Shown here piece after piece: positions 10,681-23,908 of a DNA stretch of 64,000 nt. Under the pieces are notes generated by a model. The model did not search any database, was not told where the DNA came from, and worked only from the letters and a program-made list of their open reading frames with translations. How positions within the stretch are numbered: the first letter of the stretch is position 1; every line of letters begins with the position of its first letter. Origin of the DNA: Macrosoma leucophasiata (taxonomy: Eukaryota > Arthropoda > Insecta > Lepidoptera > Hedylidae). The position numbers were made by a program, and so were the translations under genes. The stretch is taken from positions 23,824,001 to 23,888,000 of the forward strand of contig JAWQUS010000007.1 in the NCBI GenBank assembly GCA_036365455.1, written 5' to 3'.

Positions 10681-13619
10681 CATCTCTTTCATTACATACG
10701 TACAATGATAACGGTATTAAGAAGTAAAACATTTACTAGTAGATAACCAAGGACTACGAATATCGTCACACTCCCGCATCTTATTCACCTTGCAGTTAGT
10801 GTATGATGATTTACCGATGAAGTAACGCTAAGCGTTTGAGACATAGAATGTGTAAGGTCTGTGTCAATATTCAGGCCAGCCAAGAGACTCGAGCGTCGAA
10901 GGCCTTGCGTCGGTTTTGTCAGTATCTAGTTTATTTATAGTCGGCCAATGCGCGGCTGGCCGGCGAAATGCTTATTTGGTAGGCGTATTTCACTTGATAA
11001 GATTGGTGCAATATAAATTTATATACGAACTAGCTGCTTCCCGCGACTTCATCATATTCATCTTTCGTATTGCCACAATATGAAGCCTATGTCCTTTCTC
11101 AGAGTTCAAATTAATAAGTCAATGTAAAGTTTCTTCACAATCGGTTCAGTGGCCTGGTCGTTAAAGCGTAACAAATAGACACAGAGTTACTGTCTCTATA
11201 GTATGTATTTGTCTTATGCCTTCCAATTCTGATTGTCTTTGGTGTGATTGTCGTGGTTTGTTTTTCCCTCGTATTGTTTGCCCTTTGTACCTATTAGTTT
11301 ATTTCTATTGATTATGCATTTTAAATGTTAACTCCGTCGTCTGCATTTCTTCTAAGGGTACATTAACGTTGTCTACAGCAAACTGTATGACTGTAACAAT
11401 ACTTTTTTAAATGAATGGCACCGATTTATCTCTAGTTTGCACATCGCAATATTTCTGTAAGTATCTCATTTTCATATCATTTCTTGAAGTCACGTATAGG
11501 CATGTTCGTTATAAGTCACATAAAATATGTTATCGTTTCTACGTAAAAGATATTACAAATATTTAACGTACACATAAAAAAAATGCCCAGCATCGTACGC
11601 ATCATCTGGGTCAATGTTCCATTCGTGTTTTCGTACCTGATTTCAGAAACTGGGGCGCGAATAAAGTTTTAAAGGTTTTAGTTTCTGCAGAACTGGCAAG
11701 AATGTGCACGTGTTGCATTTATTATGAAACTCTTGTTTCATTCATGGAATAGCCTCAGTTGAGCCTTTGTACATTCCATGTGAAAAATGCACTTTATTTT
11801 CCATATGAGTTTGTATTTCAAGTTTTCATAGTGAGATTCATTTATTCATATTGGACAAAAATTACTATGCAAACTTCGAGACTGCGAGAAATATGCGGAA
11901 TTCACAATGTACAATTTGTATAAATATTTCTTCGAACTGTATCCAATCAGAGCAATAAAGTTATACGGCTGCGCCTCAACTCTAATAGCGTAGTTAATAT
12001 TAAATCCATTCAAATAAAATCACTTTCATTCCTATCGGTGGAGGGTTTATAAACCTGTTCGATTCAAATAATTTCATTGTGCAACAGACAAATGTAAGGC
12101 AGGTATAAGTCAAAGATTAATTAAAAGGATCCATAGTCAAAGCGAGCGCCAGGGGACTGTTGCAGCATAAAGTGAAACAATGGCCAGTAAATACTGTGTT
12201 ATTGCTGGCTGTCGCTGCAGTCGGTTCATTAAATCTCGCCCACGGCTGGCCCCACTGGGCATAACCGGTGGGCGTGCGTTTCTAAATTGGTCTCACAATT
12301 CTGGACAAAACTGGTTGATCAAGGATCAGCGGGGCCCTTTCAGTCAATAGAAATATGGTCCCATGCACACTTTCTCTCGATGTCAGCTCGTCTATCAAAC
12401 CGACGTGGTTTATAGAATCAAGCTTTGCGGAAATCATTACAATTATAGAAAATGATAAATCGGATACCGTGGAAACATGTAAGCTATCATATTTCTATGT
12501 GCGACTTACAGCGAGATAAATCGTCTCATTTATCTGTTTAATTCAATCGTTTCAGTATCTGGTGTGTTATCCAAGCGATATACTGTAGGTAAGTGTTATG
12601 TGATGTTTTTCTGTTATCTATAATGGGTTTTTCAAAAATATTCCCAATTAAAATTACTTGATTGTTGCCAGTTATCAAAGTACAATTTACATTTTAATGA
12701 AAACATCACTTTGTTCAAGGTGAGGGAACTGCAGTAATAAAGTTAAATATAAAACCTCATTACAATAAGTATTATTGCATTGCGGCGAGTAGAAAACCTT
12801 AACCCATTTCAGTAACATCGTTAGACAAGCGTCGATCATCGTTTATCTTAACATTAACGATCATAGTTTGGAAAGCTGAGGCGATTGCAATAAATCCTGG
12901 AGCAACAGTAATGTTTAATGGGACCACGATTACTCTTTACATCGCCAACTTGGTTGCTTATGTTAATGCAACCGCTCGCTGACGAGCTGGTCCACCGTGA
13001 TAGTCTAAGATACGACTCCAAGATAGCTACGTTCGTCGAGTAGATCAACAAAATATTTTATGTATTGCATTCGGATATCTTTCATATCTAAGATGTTTTT
13101 TTAATTTATGAATGAATGCATGAATGTAATGAATGCCGGTATTGGTTGCAATTTCGCACTTGGCCGTCGCGTCATCATCACTTTTTGACCATATTTAAAT
13201 TGTTTTTTTTTTTTAAACAGAATGAGTCAAACTGCTCATTACTTAGAAACTAGATATTGAAGTTATTGACAATCCAAAAAAAAATCTTCTCTTTATGAAA
13301 TTAAAACAATTGCTTTCAAAAAAAGTGTTTTTACGACTGTTACTCCCGTAACAGAAATCGAAATTTAAAAAATTTGAATGATAATTAAAAATACTTGTGC
13401 CGTTAAAAATCTGTCAAGTTTGGCATCGCAGTCATATTATCCCATTTATGTTGATGCAATAATTATATTTTGATTGTCTTAACCTAAACCAATATGATAC
13501 AGGCTGTTAGAAATCGGGACATAAATTAAAAATTAATGTTTTATATTTTTTTGTTAATGTACCTGTTCATAGTATTAAAAAGTAATTAATTTTGTAATTA
13601 ATAAACATACTAAGTATTT
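10681..13619. other. Mostly unique AT-rich intergenic DNA
   Basis: No supported gene. It holds one decayed Helitron (11030-11190). A less AT-rich patch at 12130-12330 has no open frame or conserved domain I recognise. Confidence 0.5.
11030..11190 (-). mobile_element. Decayed Helitron remnant
   Basis: ACTAGCTGCTTCCCGCGACT on the + strand is the complement of a Helitron 3' end, followed by the CAATCGGTTCAGTGG word common to other copies. Confidence 0.5.
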
Positions 13620-13919
13620 TTCACTGGTGGTAGAGCTCAAGTGACGGAGCTCGCGGGCGCAGGCACCACCGCATTACCGCAATATACTTGCCGCTAAATG
13701 GTAGTGTTCAGCACTATCGTGTTCCGGTCAGGTGGTAATGTACGGCCCTGTTATTTCCCGCACAGAGGCATAACACCTTAGGGCTCAGGAGCGGTAACGC
13801 ATCTGCATTTTGACTTTGGTCTTTGTGTAACTGTCTATAGGCTGCAGTCATCACTTAACATCAATGTGAACTGCATGCTTGTTTGCCACTTCGATAAAAT
13901 TAAATTAAAAAAAAAAAAA
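13620..13919 (+). repeat. SINE-A copy
   Basis: Complete core with a TAAATTAAAA-type tail. Confidence 0.85.
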
Positions 13920-14639
13920 CAATTCTAACTAACAAACTCCATGAACGTCTGTACGCGATCTTGCAGCCGGATCTTTTACTATGATGACCAGTTTAAAATA
14001 TTGGACCATTTGCTTCACAATCGCCTGCACGAATGAACTTGCTAATGACGGCTAACCTAACAGACCGTAGGATTTACGGCCGACAGCGAATCTGAACCCG
14101 TCCTTCGAGACCTGACATGGAATTTTCGCGTTTATTTCAGTAGCGTTTAAACTTAAAATGGCGTCCGCTGTGATAGCAGACAATGTGTCTGCAAGCAGTG
14201 ACACCGGTTTCATATGGCAAGTTTGCCGCCTACTCCGTCCGTTGATCTAGGATCGAAAGCATTAACTTTTGTAATGGTCGATGCGATTGTGATACTTGTG
14301 CAAGGTTGTATTCTGGAGCCCTTGCGTTTGTTTATTACAAGTTGCCTATTGGTCGGTCACTGGCCTTAATTCGGTCGCAACTCGAAATTCGCAAAAAAAT
14401 TCTATATGATGAACGCTAATAAACCTCTAGTCTTTTTTGTATAACTGTTTCATCATAGCACAGTTCTAAGTCTATGTATTTGACATTGATATTATTAGCG
14501 CTAACAATTAATGTTTTGTGGAGGTATTGATATCATATTGGATATCAGATACTAAAGATAGTCAATTGATAAAGAAAGAAGAAAAAGCAACGGAACAAAA
14601 GACACTTCTACGGGCAAAAGATTGTCATTCATATTTTTA
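13920..14639. other. No gene or repeat recognised
   Basis: Mixed composition, no supported ORF or RNA gene. Confidence 0.5.
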
Positions 14640-14968
14640 AGAAATATAAAAATTTATTGCTGTTCGTTTGTCTCGCTAAAACTCGAGAACGGCTGGACTG
14701 AAATGGCTAACTTTGGTTTTGAATAATTTTTGGAAGTCCAGGAAAGGTTTAAAAGGTAAGAAAATATGAAGAAATTGAAGGGAAAAGGGAAAGGAATTGC
14801 GTGGTGGAGTAAGCTCCAGGCCTTCCTCCAAAAAGGGGAGAGACTCGTGCCCAGCAGTGGGGCGTATAATGGGTTACCATTATTATTATTATACAAATAA
14901 TCCGTATCTATCAAACCTTTGACACATTATTTCATTCTGAGGAAATACGAAGTTTGCCGGGTCAGCTA
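14640..14968 (+). mobile_element. Helitron interrupted by a 5S-SINE fragment
   Basis: CGCTAAAACTCGAGAACGGC and GGGTCAGCTA are shared with the Helitron at 25510-25769. At 14797-14893 it is split by the 3' end of a 5S-SINE (GTGGTGGAGTAAGCTCCAGG ... (ATT)n). Confidence 0.72.
14797..14893 (+). repeat. 5S-SINE 3' fragment nested in Helitron
   Basis: Truncated copy beginning GCGTGGTGGAGTAAGCTCC and ending CATTATTATTATTAT, the same 3' sequence as at 27850-27934. Confidence 0.75.
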
Positions 14969-16283
14969 ATTTTTAATAGATTTTAGTGCTTACTGACATT
15001 ACTTGCTTTTGAAATGATTTACATAATATTCAGACATATAATATACTTCTTCGATTGATTGATTGTAACTTAATGTACCTAACTAGCTAGTTGATAATCA
15101 GGTGCCCATCTTGCTCCGTGAAATAAGATCTGCCAGCTTATATGGGTGCCGACATATTGTATTCAAATTACATTTGCGCTTGATCATCAGGGATGTGGTA
15201 TCGATTTATTTAAATAAATTTATTCTACATTATTAAGTAGTATGTGCTTATTCATTTGGTCTGTGAATTATTTTTAACTTTTGAAGTAGGGTTATACGTA
15301 GTTCTCATCTGCATGTATCCCATCGTAAACGATGTTACGATACATTCACGGGTTTTTTGACTGAAAATAATGTTCATCAAACATTACATACATAAACGAA
15401 TGGTGCTGCTGGTATTTTTCAATGACCTTTATGGCACCTGCAACCAACAATACATCTACCTATAGTACCAATCGTCTGGCAATTTGTATCGTCATGTCTC
15501 TGTGCTGTCCAAATAAATGTTTTCTTTTCTTTTCTTTTTCTTTCTTTTACCTACAGATTCCCATTGCAGCATAATCTTTATAACATTCGCATAAAATGTT
15601 AACGTTGATCTGACGCTGCGCATTTAGTAAGGACATACATCATCACCTAATCAAGTCTAATTCTGACTGGGGATAGGGAAAGCAGTTTCCTGTCATTAAC
15701 TGTATAGGAGAGAATTTCTTAAAATAAACCACTACTCGTCTCAGCCCTCGTTTAGTACTTCGTCTTTGTTAACGATTACTGGACTTTGCCAGTCTTTATT
15801 GTCAGTGTTTTTTTTCGTTACTATCTGTATTCTTCTGTGTCTCTTACTCATAATAAGTTCAGAAGAGAGATAGTTAAAAATATTTTAAACATCATGAAAT
15901 GTTCTTCAGGTTCCCTAGATAATATTTCAAAGCTTTTTACCTTATAGCTTTTTTTTATTTTTCTGTAGAAATCTTGTAAAAAGTATGGAAATTTAGGTTC
16001 GCACAAGCTAAACTGAGCGTGGGTGTCCACAATTTTTGTCAGAAGTCATTCAAGAACTGTCATGGTTTGTGCAAGCCTTTACGCAAATAAAACATAAGGT
16101 GTATGGCCGACATAAGACGTCATAAGATTTTTTATTTACCTATTTATATTTATTAGACACACAAACAGCAAAGTTCATCATTTTGTTACCGTGTACCTAC
16201 ATATCGGTAGTGTTCTGATGCATATGCCTATAAAAGGTTTGTACAGCGTTCATAATATATGCGAACACGAATTACACAAATAC
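14969..16283. other. AT-rich intergenic DNA
   Basis: No gene supported. A TTTTCTTTTCTTT microsatellite is at 15522-15550. Confidence 0.5.
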
Positions 16284-16293
16284 AAGTATTAAC

Positions 16294-16603
16294 TGCCTCG
16301 GTAGCCTAGTGGTAGCAGGCCACTACTTCTACGCTGAGGTCCTGGGTTCGATTCCCGGGTAGAGGATTGTCAGGATAATGGTGTAAAGTCCTTTATCTCT
16401 GGTTCTATTGGGATTTTTCCATTTTCTGGAAATTTCCCAGTACCTCCAACTTTGGTAATGTGCCCGGAGATGTTAACAGGCTCGCCACCTGTTAAATGGG
16501 CCAAAACGTAACCGGCGAATCGTTGGTGTTTGCATGAACTCGTATGCTTGAATGCATACATTTACCTCTCCCTACCCCTTCGGGGATTACAGGCGTGAAG
16601 TAT
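16294..16603 (+). repeat. SINE-B, full length with 10-bp TSD
   Basis: Flanked by AAGTATTAAC at 16284-16293 and 16604-16613. tRNA-type box A TAGCCTAGTGG and box B GGTTCGATTCC at the 5' end, then a family-specific body ending GTGAAGTAT. Confidence 0.9.
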
Positions 16604-16613
16604 AAGTATTAAC

Positions 16614-17007
16614 AAACTATTAAGAAACTTTAAAAAGAAACAAAAAATAATAAACAATAGACACAACATAATAATCTTCACTGTATATTGGATGGGCGTG
16701 ACACCGCGTGACAGAGCATGACGTGGTTTATACTGAGACCACACGATATTTTTGTAACATAGTGAATCTGTCCCGTCAATATTTTGAGAAACTGTTACGA
16801 CGACACGACCAGTGTTAACGGCATTGGTTGTAAACAATTTTTTTAGCTTGTCCGTTTAAATTAGACTTAGGACCTTGGTCTGCTCGTATGTTGTGTTTTT
16901 TTTCATCTCGGAAATAGCGTACTTGCGTCTTTTAACAACTAAAATTACTATAGTTTCTTGTTTCAGTTAATTTTATGATGCACCGTTGATATCATTTGTT
17001 TGTGTTG
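16614..17007. other. No feature recognised
   Basis: AT-rich, no supported gene or repeat. Confidence 0.5.
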
Positions 17008-17255
17008 ATAGGTTTTCGCGAACTACATTGATTGAAATAAAACTGTATTTACGGATTAATGTCGCGTGTTATCATTATCATTTCAGCCTTAAGACGTCCA
17101 CTTCTGGAGAAAAGCCTCTCCCAAAGATTGCCACGACGAACGGTCCTGGATCCCCTATTTTTTTTTTTTGCAACTAGAGGTCAAAATGCAGATGCGTTGT
17201 CATCCCTGAGACCTTAGTTGTTTTGTCTCTGTGATAGTTATTACGGGGCCATGCA
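17008..17255 (-). mobile_element. Stack of Penelope, RTE and SINE-A fragments
   Basis: 17008-17076 is a Penelope end (GGTTTTCGCGAACTAC), 17079-17160 an RTE 3' tail on the complement (TTTCAGCCTTAAGACGTCCA), 17171-17255 an old SINE-A fragment on the complement. Confidence 0.6.
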
Positions 17256-17681
17256 AATCCAGCGATTGTCATATTAAACAAAAATGTTTTTTTCAATATT
17301 GTAAACTTATAAGTTTTATAATTTTCTATTCAACCCTGGTCAACCTGTTTGACTTCTTTAATACAAAAACGCAACTTTCGTATCGTGTTATTACACGTAG
17401 GTATACTGGCAAAAACAAGATTTTTTTCGATAGATATTGGCAGCTTTACGTAATTCCAAACGAATTTGAAATGCAATACGGTGCATTTCTTTAGGTAATT
17501 TAGTTATGTAATCGCAATGCCTACTAAAAATTACAAGTTATATCTTTCATTATGCATCCAGATGGACAAAGCGGATACCAGACAACTGATACTGTCGTAT
17601 GTAAAATAAATATTTGGTGTAATTTGCGAATTTAAAAATAAACCTGCGTAAGACACTCCATTCGAGGCGAAACTTACTCTT
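17256..17681. other. No feature recognised
   Basis: AT-rich; the short ORF at 17231-17494 has no recognisable domain and low-complexity codon content. Confidence 0.5.
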
Positions 17682-17820
17682 CCCCCCTTATTCATAAACG
17701 TACATTAGATGCGTTTTATCTATAGAATGCTTTGTCTTTGTCAGTTGCATTGTCAAGTGTGCAGGATAGCAAAAGACAAAGGAGAGATTAGCAAAACTTT
17801 AGCTGAAATACGTACAATAG
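17682..17820. repeat. Harbinger-like MITE (CCCCCTTATTCATAAACG)
   Basis: Left end CCCCCCTTATTCATAAACGT and internal GCTTTGTCTTTGTCAGTTGC match the complete copy at 53907-54052; the right terminal repeat is degraded. Confidence 0.65.
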
Positions 17821-18244
17821 CCAATGATCACGATAAAATTAAAACGTGTAATAAACTATAGTGATAGCAGCCTGCAGAAGACGATATGATAACAATCAAT
17901 CGTGATATATCACGCTGAACGCCAGCATTATTCGGATGGGCGAACATTTAAATGCCGGCAGAAACGTAATATTTGGAATGAAAAGTATGGAAATATTTAT
18001 TAACTAATACAGGCATCCAACAAAGAGATTCCAGGCCTAGTCTTCATGTAGAGCATATTCCAAATTGGAAAATGGTCACATACCCACTACTACAGTTGAT
18101 GAAGTCTGACTAAATATGTATACGAAACAAAATGTTCGATGTACAATAGACACAGATGAAATTGAAAATATAGACAGTGTTTCAGTTTCAGTTAATATCA
18201 GCCGGAATTAAAAATTAAGTAAATGGGATGTCAAAGTTTTTAAT
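17821..18244. other. No feature recognised
   Basis: AT-rich, no supported gene or repeat. Confidence 0.5.
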
Positions 18245-18300
18245 CATAGAGCAACACTGGAGGGGAGTTGCCATATGCAGGTGGGCTGCGTTGCTCTATG
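18245..18300. repeat. Minimal 56-bp CATAGAGCAAC element
   Basis: CATAGAGCAACACTGGAGGG at one end and CTGCGTTGCTCTATG at the other: both termini of the 290-bp element with the interior deleted. Confidence 0.7.
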
Positions 18301-18854
18301 TTTTGAATGTTTTATTCTTTTAAGTATAAAACTAAAAAAAAAAAGTAGTATGGACCGGTTTGCTACCTAGCAATCGCAGGCGTTGTTATCATTTTGTTAC
18401 TACTAAAATTATTTACAAACTTCATTGTAATGTCGAGTACGATCTACCTACATATTTTTAATGGCATTTTTATGAAACTCGTATTTTATCTATTACACGA
18501 GAAAATTTCAAACAGTTAATCACTTTCCACGATCACTTAGCAAATCTCTGTTGGGTGGCATTCCTAAAACGCTGAATATTTGAAAGTGAAAACAAATCGA
18601 CTCCATTGGTGCGTAAATGTTAAATGTTATTAATTATTCAGGCACGCTTGGATCTTGAAGAATGCGATAGTCGAACGGAAATAATTGAACAGAAAATCGA
18701 AATGCAAATAAAGTTCTGTATCCATTTGAAATTTTCGCCTAATTCAATTTGCGAAGTGTATTTATTGCAAATGTTAGCCAATTTTGAGAAAACTTTTTCA
18801 GAATTATTGAATTAATTAAAATTATTAAATTAATTTAACTTTTTTAAAATGAAA
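18301..18854. other. No feature recognised
   Basis: AT-rich; no supported gene. Confidence 0.5.
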
Positions 18855-19012
18855 GATGTTTCATCATCATCACTCCAGCCGGAAGACATTAGGGGAGAAT
18901 ATGCCAGCCATAATCGCCACGTTTGGCAAATGGATTGGCGATCGTAGTGGCGGTAGTTTTGTCGAGGGACGTTGCTGCCCATCCCGGGTTATTACATTTA
19001 CTACCGCCCTAT
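18855..19012 (-). mobile_element. RTE-like LINE 3' fragment
   Basis: TCATCATCATCACTCCAGCC is the complement of an RTE (TGATGA)n tail; GGCGATCGTAGTGG is shared with 893-960. Confidence 0.5.
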
Positions 19013-20689
19013 AGTTTTTAAGATAATATGACGATTCAACGATGCGAGTTATAAAACTGACTTAAAAAACGGCTCATTAGAATTACTGATCATTATGACG
19101 TCACGCGTGGTAAAAACACTTGTGAATTGTATGGAGAAATCAAAACATTTTAAAATACTGTCAATACTGCGTTTTTGCATAAACATAAGACTTACAAATC
19201 GTATGAAGAATCCAAAAGTGGCATTATTGATAACTACTACGAATACACTACAATTATACACTTAATTATATTAAGGACATAATGGTCCAAAGTTTTATGA
19301 ACGGTTGCAGAGAAAAATCAGTAAATAGAATATAATATATAGTACATATAGGCAGATAAACATGAGTATAACCAGACCTGTGTAATTCAATACTGCACAA
19401 TAAGTTGAATGCTTGCCCACCATATACAAATCTGACAAAGCAATCAATCAGCTCAACTCATGCGTGATGAATACCAGATACGTAATCCAAATGCAATCTA
19501 TTGGCATTATGTGTCCATAATATCTTATCTGGGTCATTCCTTACAAAACGAGAAGTCGGTGGTTAATCTGAAAATGTGAGTAATCTCATCGTAACATCAA
19601 ATACAAAAATCAAATAAGATTATAAATAATTGTAAACCAATAAACCAATTATTATATTTATTATTATTAAATAATTGTAAACCTGCCAACACGGACGCAC
19701 GGCGGACACGCGCAATGTAGCGTTCCGTTTTTTTAAGCACATTTTTTTAAGATGATTGACTATTACTCTTTGAGTTGTTGAGTCTATTTAGCCGTGATAG
19801 TTTTCTTTTTAAATGCGTCATTTAAAACAGTAAATTAATACCTTGTTAAATACACTATTGCTCCTAAACTCCTTATTTAGTAATAGCGACTCATTTACAC
19901 AATTAGAACTATATTGAGATTGAGTAGGTATGTGTTATCTAAATTTTAATGCTAATTTATGAACTTCGAAACTGCTATACTTGGATGTAATGATTTCTGT
20001 TACCTTAAATATATTATTGTTGACTGATTACTTAAACTTCGGTTACTTTAGTTCAAGGTAATTTGAGAGTGAAACTAACATTGATTAAGCAACGGTAAAA
20101 TCGCCTTATTCAACCTATTTTCGTGTTGATTTAATTAAAATACTAATGACGTTAACATTAATCTAGATAGAAGATACTCATAAACACGAAGTCTATTTTA
20201 AATAGACAGGCGCATGAATATTGGGTTCTTATTTCTAATGTTTCACTATTTTGTTTATGGTTCATACTAAAAAGGCTTAAATACTAAAAAATACAATGTT
20301 TTACAGAGTAGGTAATTAAAGCTTAAAAGATCGTTCTATGGCTAATACTTTTTGTTATAAATGTTCTTTAGATCCACAAATACGGTACCTATTCGTCGCT
20401 GTACCGTTAAATACATCAAACGATTTGCCAACTGTACGATAATTGCTACTTGAAAAATCATGTTGTTCAACCTCAATATTAATCACGGTCTGATATGTTT
20501 TAAAACTTAAAAAGTTAAAATTCTTTTTATTATCTAGTCCTTTCGATATTGAAAAATCGTATTTTTTTCAATTTTCAATAGGTTTCTCGTTGGTGAACCA
20601 AAGTATTTTAATTTGTTAAAACATTTGATAATATTCGCGTATAAACGTCCTTGTGACGTGAATTCAAGTAATCGTATATAGAGGCTCCC
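19013..20689. other. Unique AT-rich intergenic DNA
   Basis: No gene, RNA or known repeat supported. Confidence 0.5.
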
Positions 20690-20806
20690 CACACGTCACT
20701 GCGAATTCGCATCGCATCGCAAATTTGTGCGAGCTCGCACGAATAATTATATCGCCTGGCGATGCGACGTCGCATCGCATCGCAGTTTTATGTGGCCGCC
20801 CTTAGT
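20690..20806. repeat. GCGATGCGATG-type TIR element
   Basis: Dense GCATCGCATCGC words and a right end CAGTTTTATGTGGCCGCCCT complementary to the left end at 7975. Confidence 0.5.
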
Positions 20807-20865
20807 CGTGCTATCTATATTTATCATTATTCAACAAAAGGTAACGCCCCTTCAATGTATATGCC

Positions 20866-21380
20866 TTAGACCTGAGTCGATCACTCCTTCGTCGGGATTC
20901 GGGTCGATCGCGACCCATCGACAAGGTGATCGAGTCTAAAGGACTCGATCGTTTGGGTCATTTGGGTCGCGACTCGATTTCGCTCAAACGTATACTGTAG
21001 CTCATGATTCTCGTGATTCGAGACCCATCTGATAAGGATGCGAGACTCGAGACTGCGATCCACACATTATGTCGCTGGCTATTTTTCATTTTAATACATT
21101 TCAATTAATTATCACTATAATTTCATTTTTAAACTTTATAGGTATATAGCATAAATTTTACAATTAGATGACATGGTGCAGGGGAGCTTGATCGATAAAA
21201 CTGTAAACAAACTGAAGTGTACTTTATGCATAATGTGATAGAGTTCACGAGAAACAAAGTACCCAATGACCCAAAGGACCCAAATGATCGACTTTTTTTG
21301 TACGTCACGACCCAATCACTTGTGTTTGGATCGTGATTCAATCAAAGTGATTCTATCGCTCGCGATCGACTCAGGTCTAA
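20866..21380. mobile_element. 515-bp TIR transposon with 6-bp TSD
   Basis: Terminal inverted repeat TTAGACCTGAGTCGATC ... GATCGACTCAGGTCTAA, flanked by TATGCC at 20860-20865 and 21381-21386. The interior is rich in GACTCGA/TCGAGTC sub-repeats and has no transposase. Superfamily not assigned. Confidence 0.75.
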
Positions 21381-21386
21381 TATGCC

Positions 21387-21984
21387 TACAATGCCTACAT
21401 CTACGTCATTACGTTACACGTTAACTATCATAATGAGTTTGTGAATCGTAACGGAAGAATTGGCTCGGTCACTGCGGTTCATTGATACATGCATCATTTA
21501 ATTGGTTCATTAGCCGGTGCATCTGTTTGCCGTTCAGCTGATCGTGATGTGTATTGTGTAACTGTCTTGTTATTGTATTGTTCCGTTCTATTACGTTTGG
21601 CTATAGTACTAGTTGTTACAAAAAACTATTCACAAAGACAGTGTTTTTTACGAAGATAGATTTGTGATATGCCTTTGATCGGATGACTTATTTATTTCGA
21701 TTGTTTTATTGGTGGCCTTAATGATTTAATATAAGTTACTAGTGGTCAGTAATTTGAACATATCTTATTGAGTATTCATTTCAATCAGATACTTCCTCCA
21801 ATAGCTTGTTTACTATTTGGCAATTGCCTTTCCACTATGCGTCTGTTTGGCTACTATGTGTTATACAACATTGGCATTACGAACGTAAACAATGAATGTT
21901 TTGCCGTAATTATTCAATTCAATGTTCTTGCAAGAAATATTATAATATTTACTTTATGTTTCGCCTACTTCTTCTGTGTGTAAT
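21387..21984. other. No feature recognised
   Basis: AT-rich; no supported gene. Confidence 0.5.
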
Positions 21985-22290
21985 AATTTTGCGACTTCGA
22001 CCGCGTGAGAATTTACGATTCTTCAGTGTCTACTCGGACGAAGTCGTGGGCGCAGCTAGTATAAAAGTACCCTAAGTTACTCTTTATTACATTAGCTATC
22101 TACCAGTGAAAGTCTCGTCGAAATCGGTCCAGCCGTTCCCGAGATTAGCCCCAACAAACAGACAGACAGACAAAAATTGTAAAAAATGTTGTTTTGGTAT
22201 ATGTACCGTGTATACATACATATCCATGTAGTAAAAAGCGGTTATTTTTATATTACAAACTGACACTCCAATTTTATTTATTTGTATAGA
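21985..22290 (-). mobile_element. Helitron remnant
   Basis: The complement starts TCTATACAAATAAATAAAAT, the same 5' end as 8130, and the + strand reads TCGAAATCGGTCCAGCCGTT and AAGTCGTGGGCGCAGC. The 3' end is rearranged. Confidence 0.65.
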
Positions 22291-22324
22291 TATATTATTA
22301 TATTTCATACAATTTACATCACAG

Positions 22325-22540
22325 GCTTAGAAATTATGGTTATAAAAAAGATATATATATTCTTTATTTAAAATAAGTCGGATTTCCTTCCTGACGCTAT
22401 AACTCCAGAACGCACGAACCGATTTCTACGGTTTTGCATTCGTTGGAAAGGTCTCGGGCTCCGTGAGGCTTATAGCAGGATAAAGGCAAAAATATTTATA
22501 AAACGACATCCACGCGGGTTAAGCCGCGGGCAACAGCTAG
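22325..22540 (+). mobile_element. Helitron remnant, 3' end
   Basis: Ends ACGCGGGTTAAGCCGCGGGC then AACAGCTAG|T, a hairpin plus CTAG terminus. Its 5' end is not clear. Confidence 0.65.
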
Positions 22541-23045
22541 TATTACTTAAAGATTTAGTTTATTTCAAAGAGTTGCGGCGGAGGTTAAACAATCTCAAGC
22601 CATTCAAGGAACCTTCACAAATTCCTACGTCATTTTCAAAAGATTACAAATTCACACGGCATTTCACTGAAATTATAATGAATACATACAATGTTGCCTC
22701 GGTATTATAATTAAGTTAGATAACATAGTATTAATATGATCGTGACATCACAATTGCGTCCACGGTACGCTCGTCAATTGACCTGCTAAGAACACAAGTC
22801 TATTGTCGTTTTCCAGACATATGTGTGTACTGTGTTCTGTACAGTGCAATGTACTTAGTTTTGTTTGCATATTGCCACATGTGTGCTATACATTGTGGGT
22901 TGTGGGCCGTTGAAATGCGAGACGATTTATGCACTGTAATTTATTGTTATGGATATTGCGTCGACTTGTGGAATTCTGCCGTTATCAAGTATATGAAGAC
23001 TGTAATTTAGCTTAATTATTTTTCATATGTGACTATAGTTTAAGC
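22541..23045. other. No feature recognised
   Basis: AT-rich; the 61-codon ORF at 22825 shows no recognisable domain. Confidence 0.5.
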
Positions 23046-23250
23046 CAGTGATTATCAACGTGGTCCATAAAGACTATGGGAGAGTGAGGTCTATCCCTGA
23101 GGTCTATGGGAGACTCGATGGGGTCTACGTATATGCGTAAATAAAAATGAGATATATGGGAAAGTGATATAAATGTTAGCAAGGGGGTGGTCCACCGAAA
23201 TCAGAAAAAAATTGAAAGGGGTCTACAGAAAAATAGTTTGGGCACCTCTG
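23046..23250. mobile_element. hAT-like MITE, second copy
   Basis: CAGTGATTATCAACGTGGTC to GTTTGGGCACCTCTG, with related flanking octamers GTTTAAGC/GTTTAAAA. Shares TATGGGAGACTCGATGGGGT with 6966-7166. Confidence 0.65.
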
Positions 23251-23280
23251 GTTTAAAAGCGAATAGATTTGTATTGATTT

Positions 23281-23470
23281 ATGAGTCAACCGAACAATGT
23301 CAGTCAAACCATTCCAATAGGGCGTGAATATAATAATGGGAGACGGGCAGCAGCGTCCCGCGATAAATTATCGCCAATGCGATCATCTATACAGCCAAGC
23401 GTGTCGATTATGATGATATTCCTTATGGCTCATTTTCATTGGTCGTTAGAGCCCGCGTTCGGGATACGAG
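23281..23470 (+). repeat. Dispersed repeat fragment
   Basis: GTCAACCGAACAATG and GGGCAGCAGCGTCCCGCGAT are shared with 271-360 and 63370-63400. Confidence 0.5.
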
Positions 23471-23681
23471 AAATTTCTGTTTAAGCATGCCGTAGAGCCC
23501 GAATGCGGTAATCGTTTTCATAAGTCGATGGGACTCGCTGTCGGAGTCACCAACATTTCTCTAGGGATACTAGACTAGACTCCTCGGTGTGTCTCGAGTA
23601 GATTTCGTTACATTTCATGCATCTCGATCGATTCTTAATGAAATATCTACTATCTTCATTACTACTACTATCTTCATTTTT

Positions 23682-23908
23682 ACTGATGGTAGAGCTCCAG
23701 TGACGGAGCTCGCGACCGTAGGCACCACCATATTACCTAATATACTTGCCGCTATATGGTAGTGTTCAGCACTATCGTGTTCCGGTAAGGTGGTAATTAA
23801 ATTTCCAGCACAGAGGCATAACACCTTAGGCCTCAGGAGTGGTAATAAGCTGCAGTCATCACTTAACATCAATGTGAACAGCATGCTTGTTTACCACTTA
23901 CATCATAA
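23682..23908 (+). repeat. SINE-A, internally deleted
   Basis: The core is present, but about 50 bp around the TGCATTTTGACC segment is missing. Confidence 0.8.
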
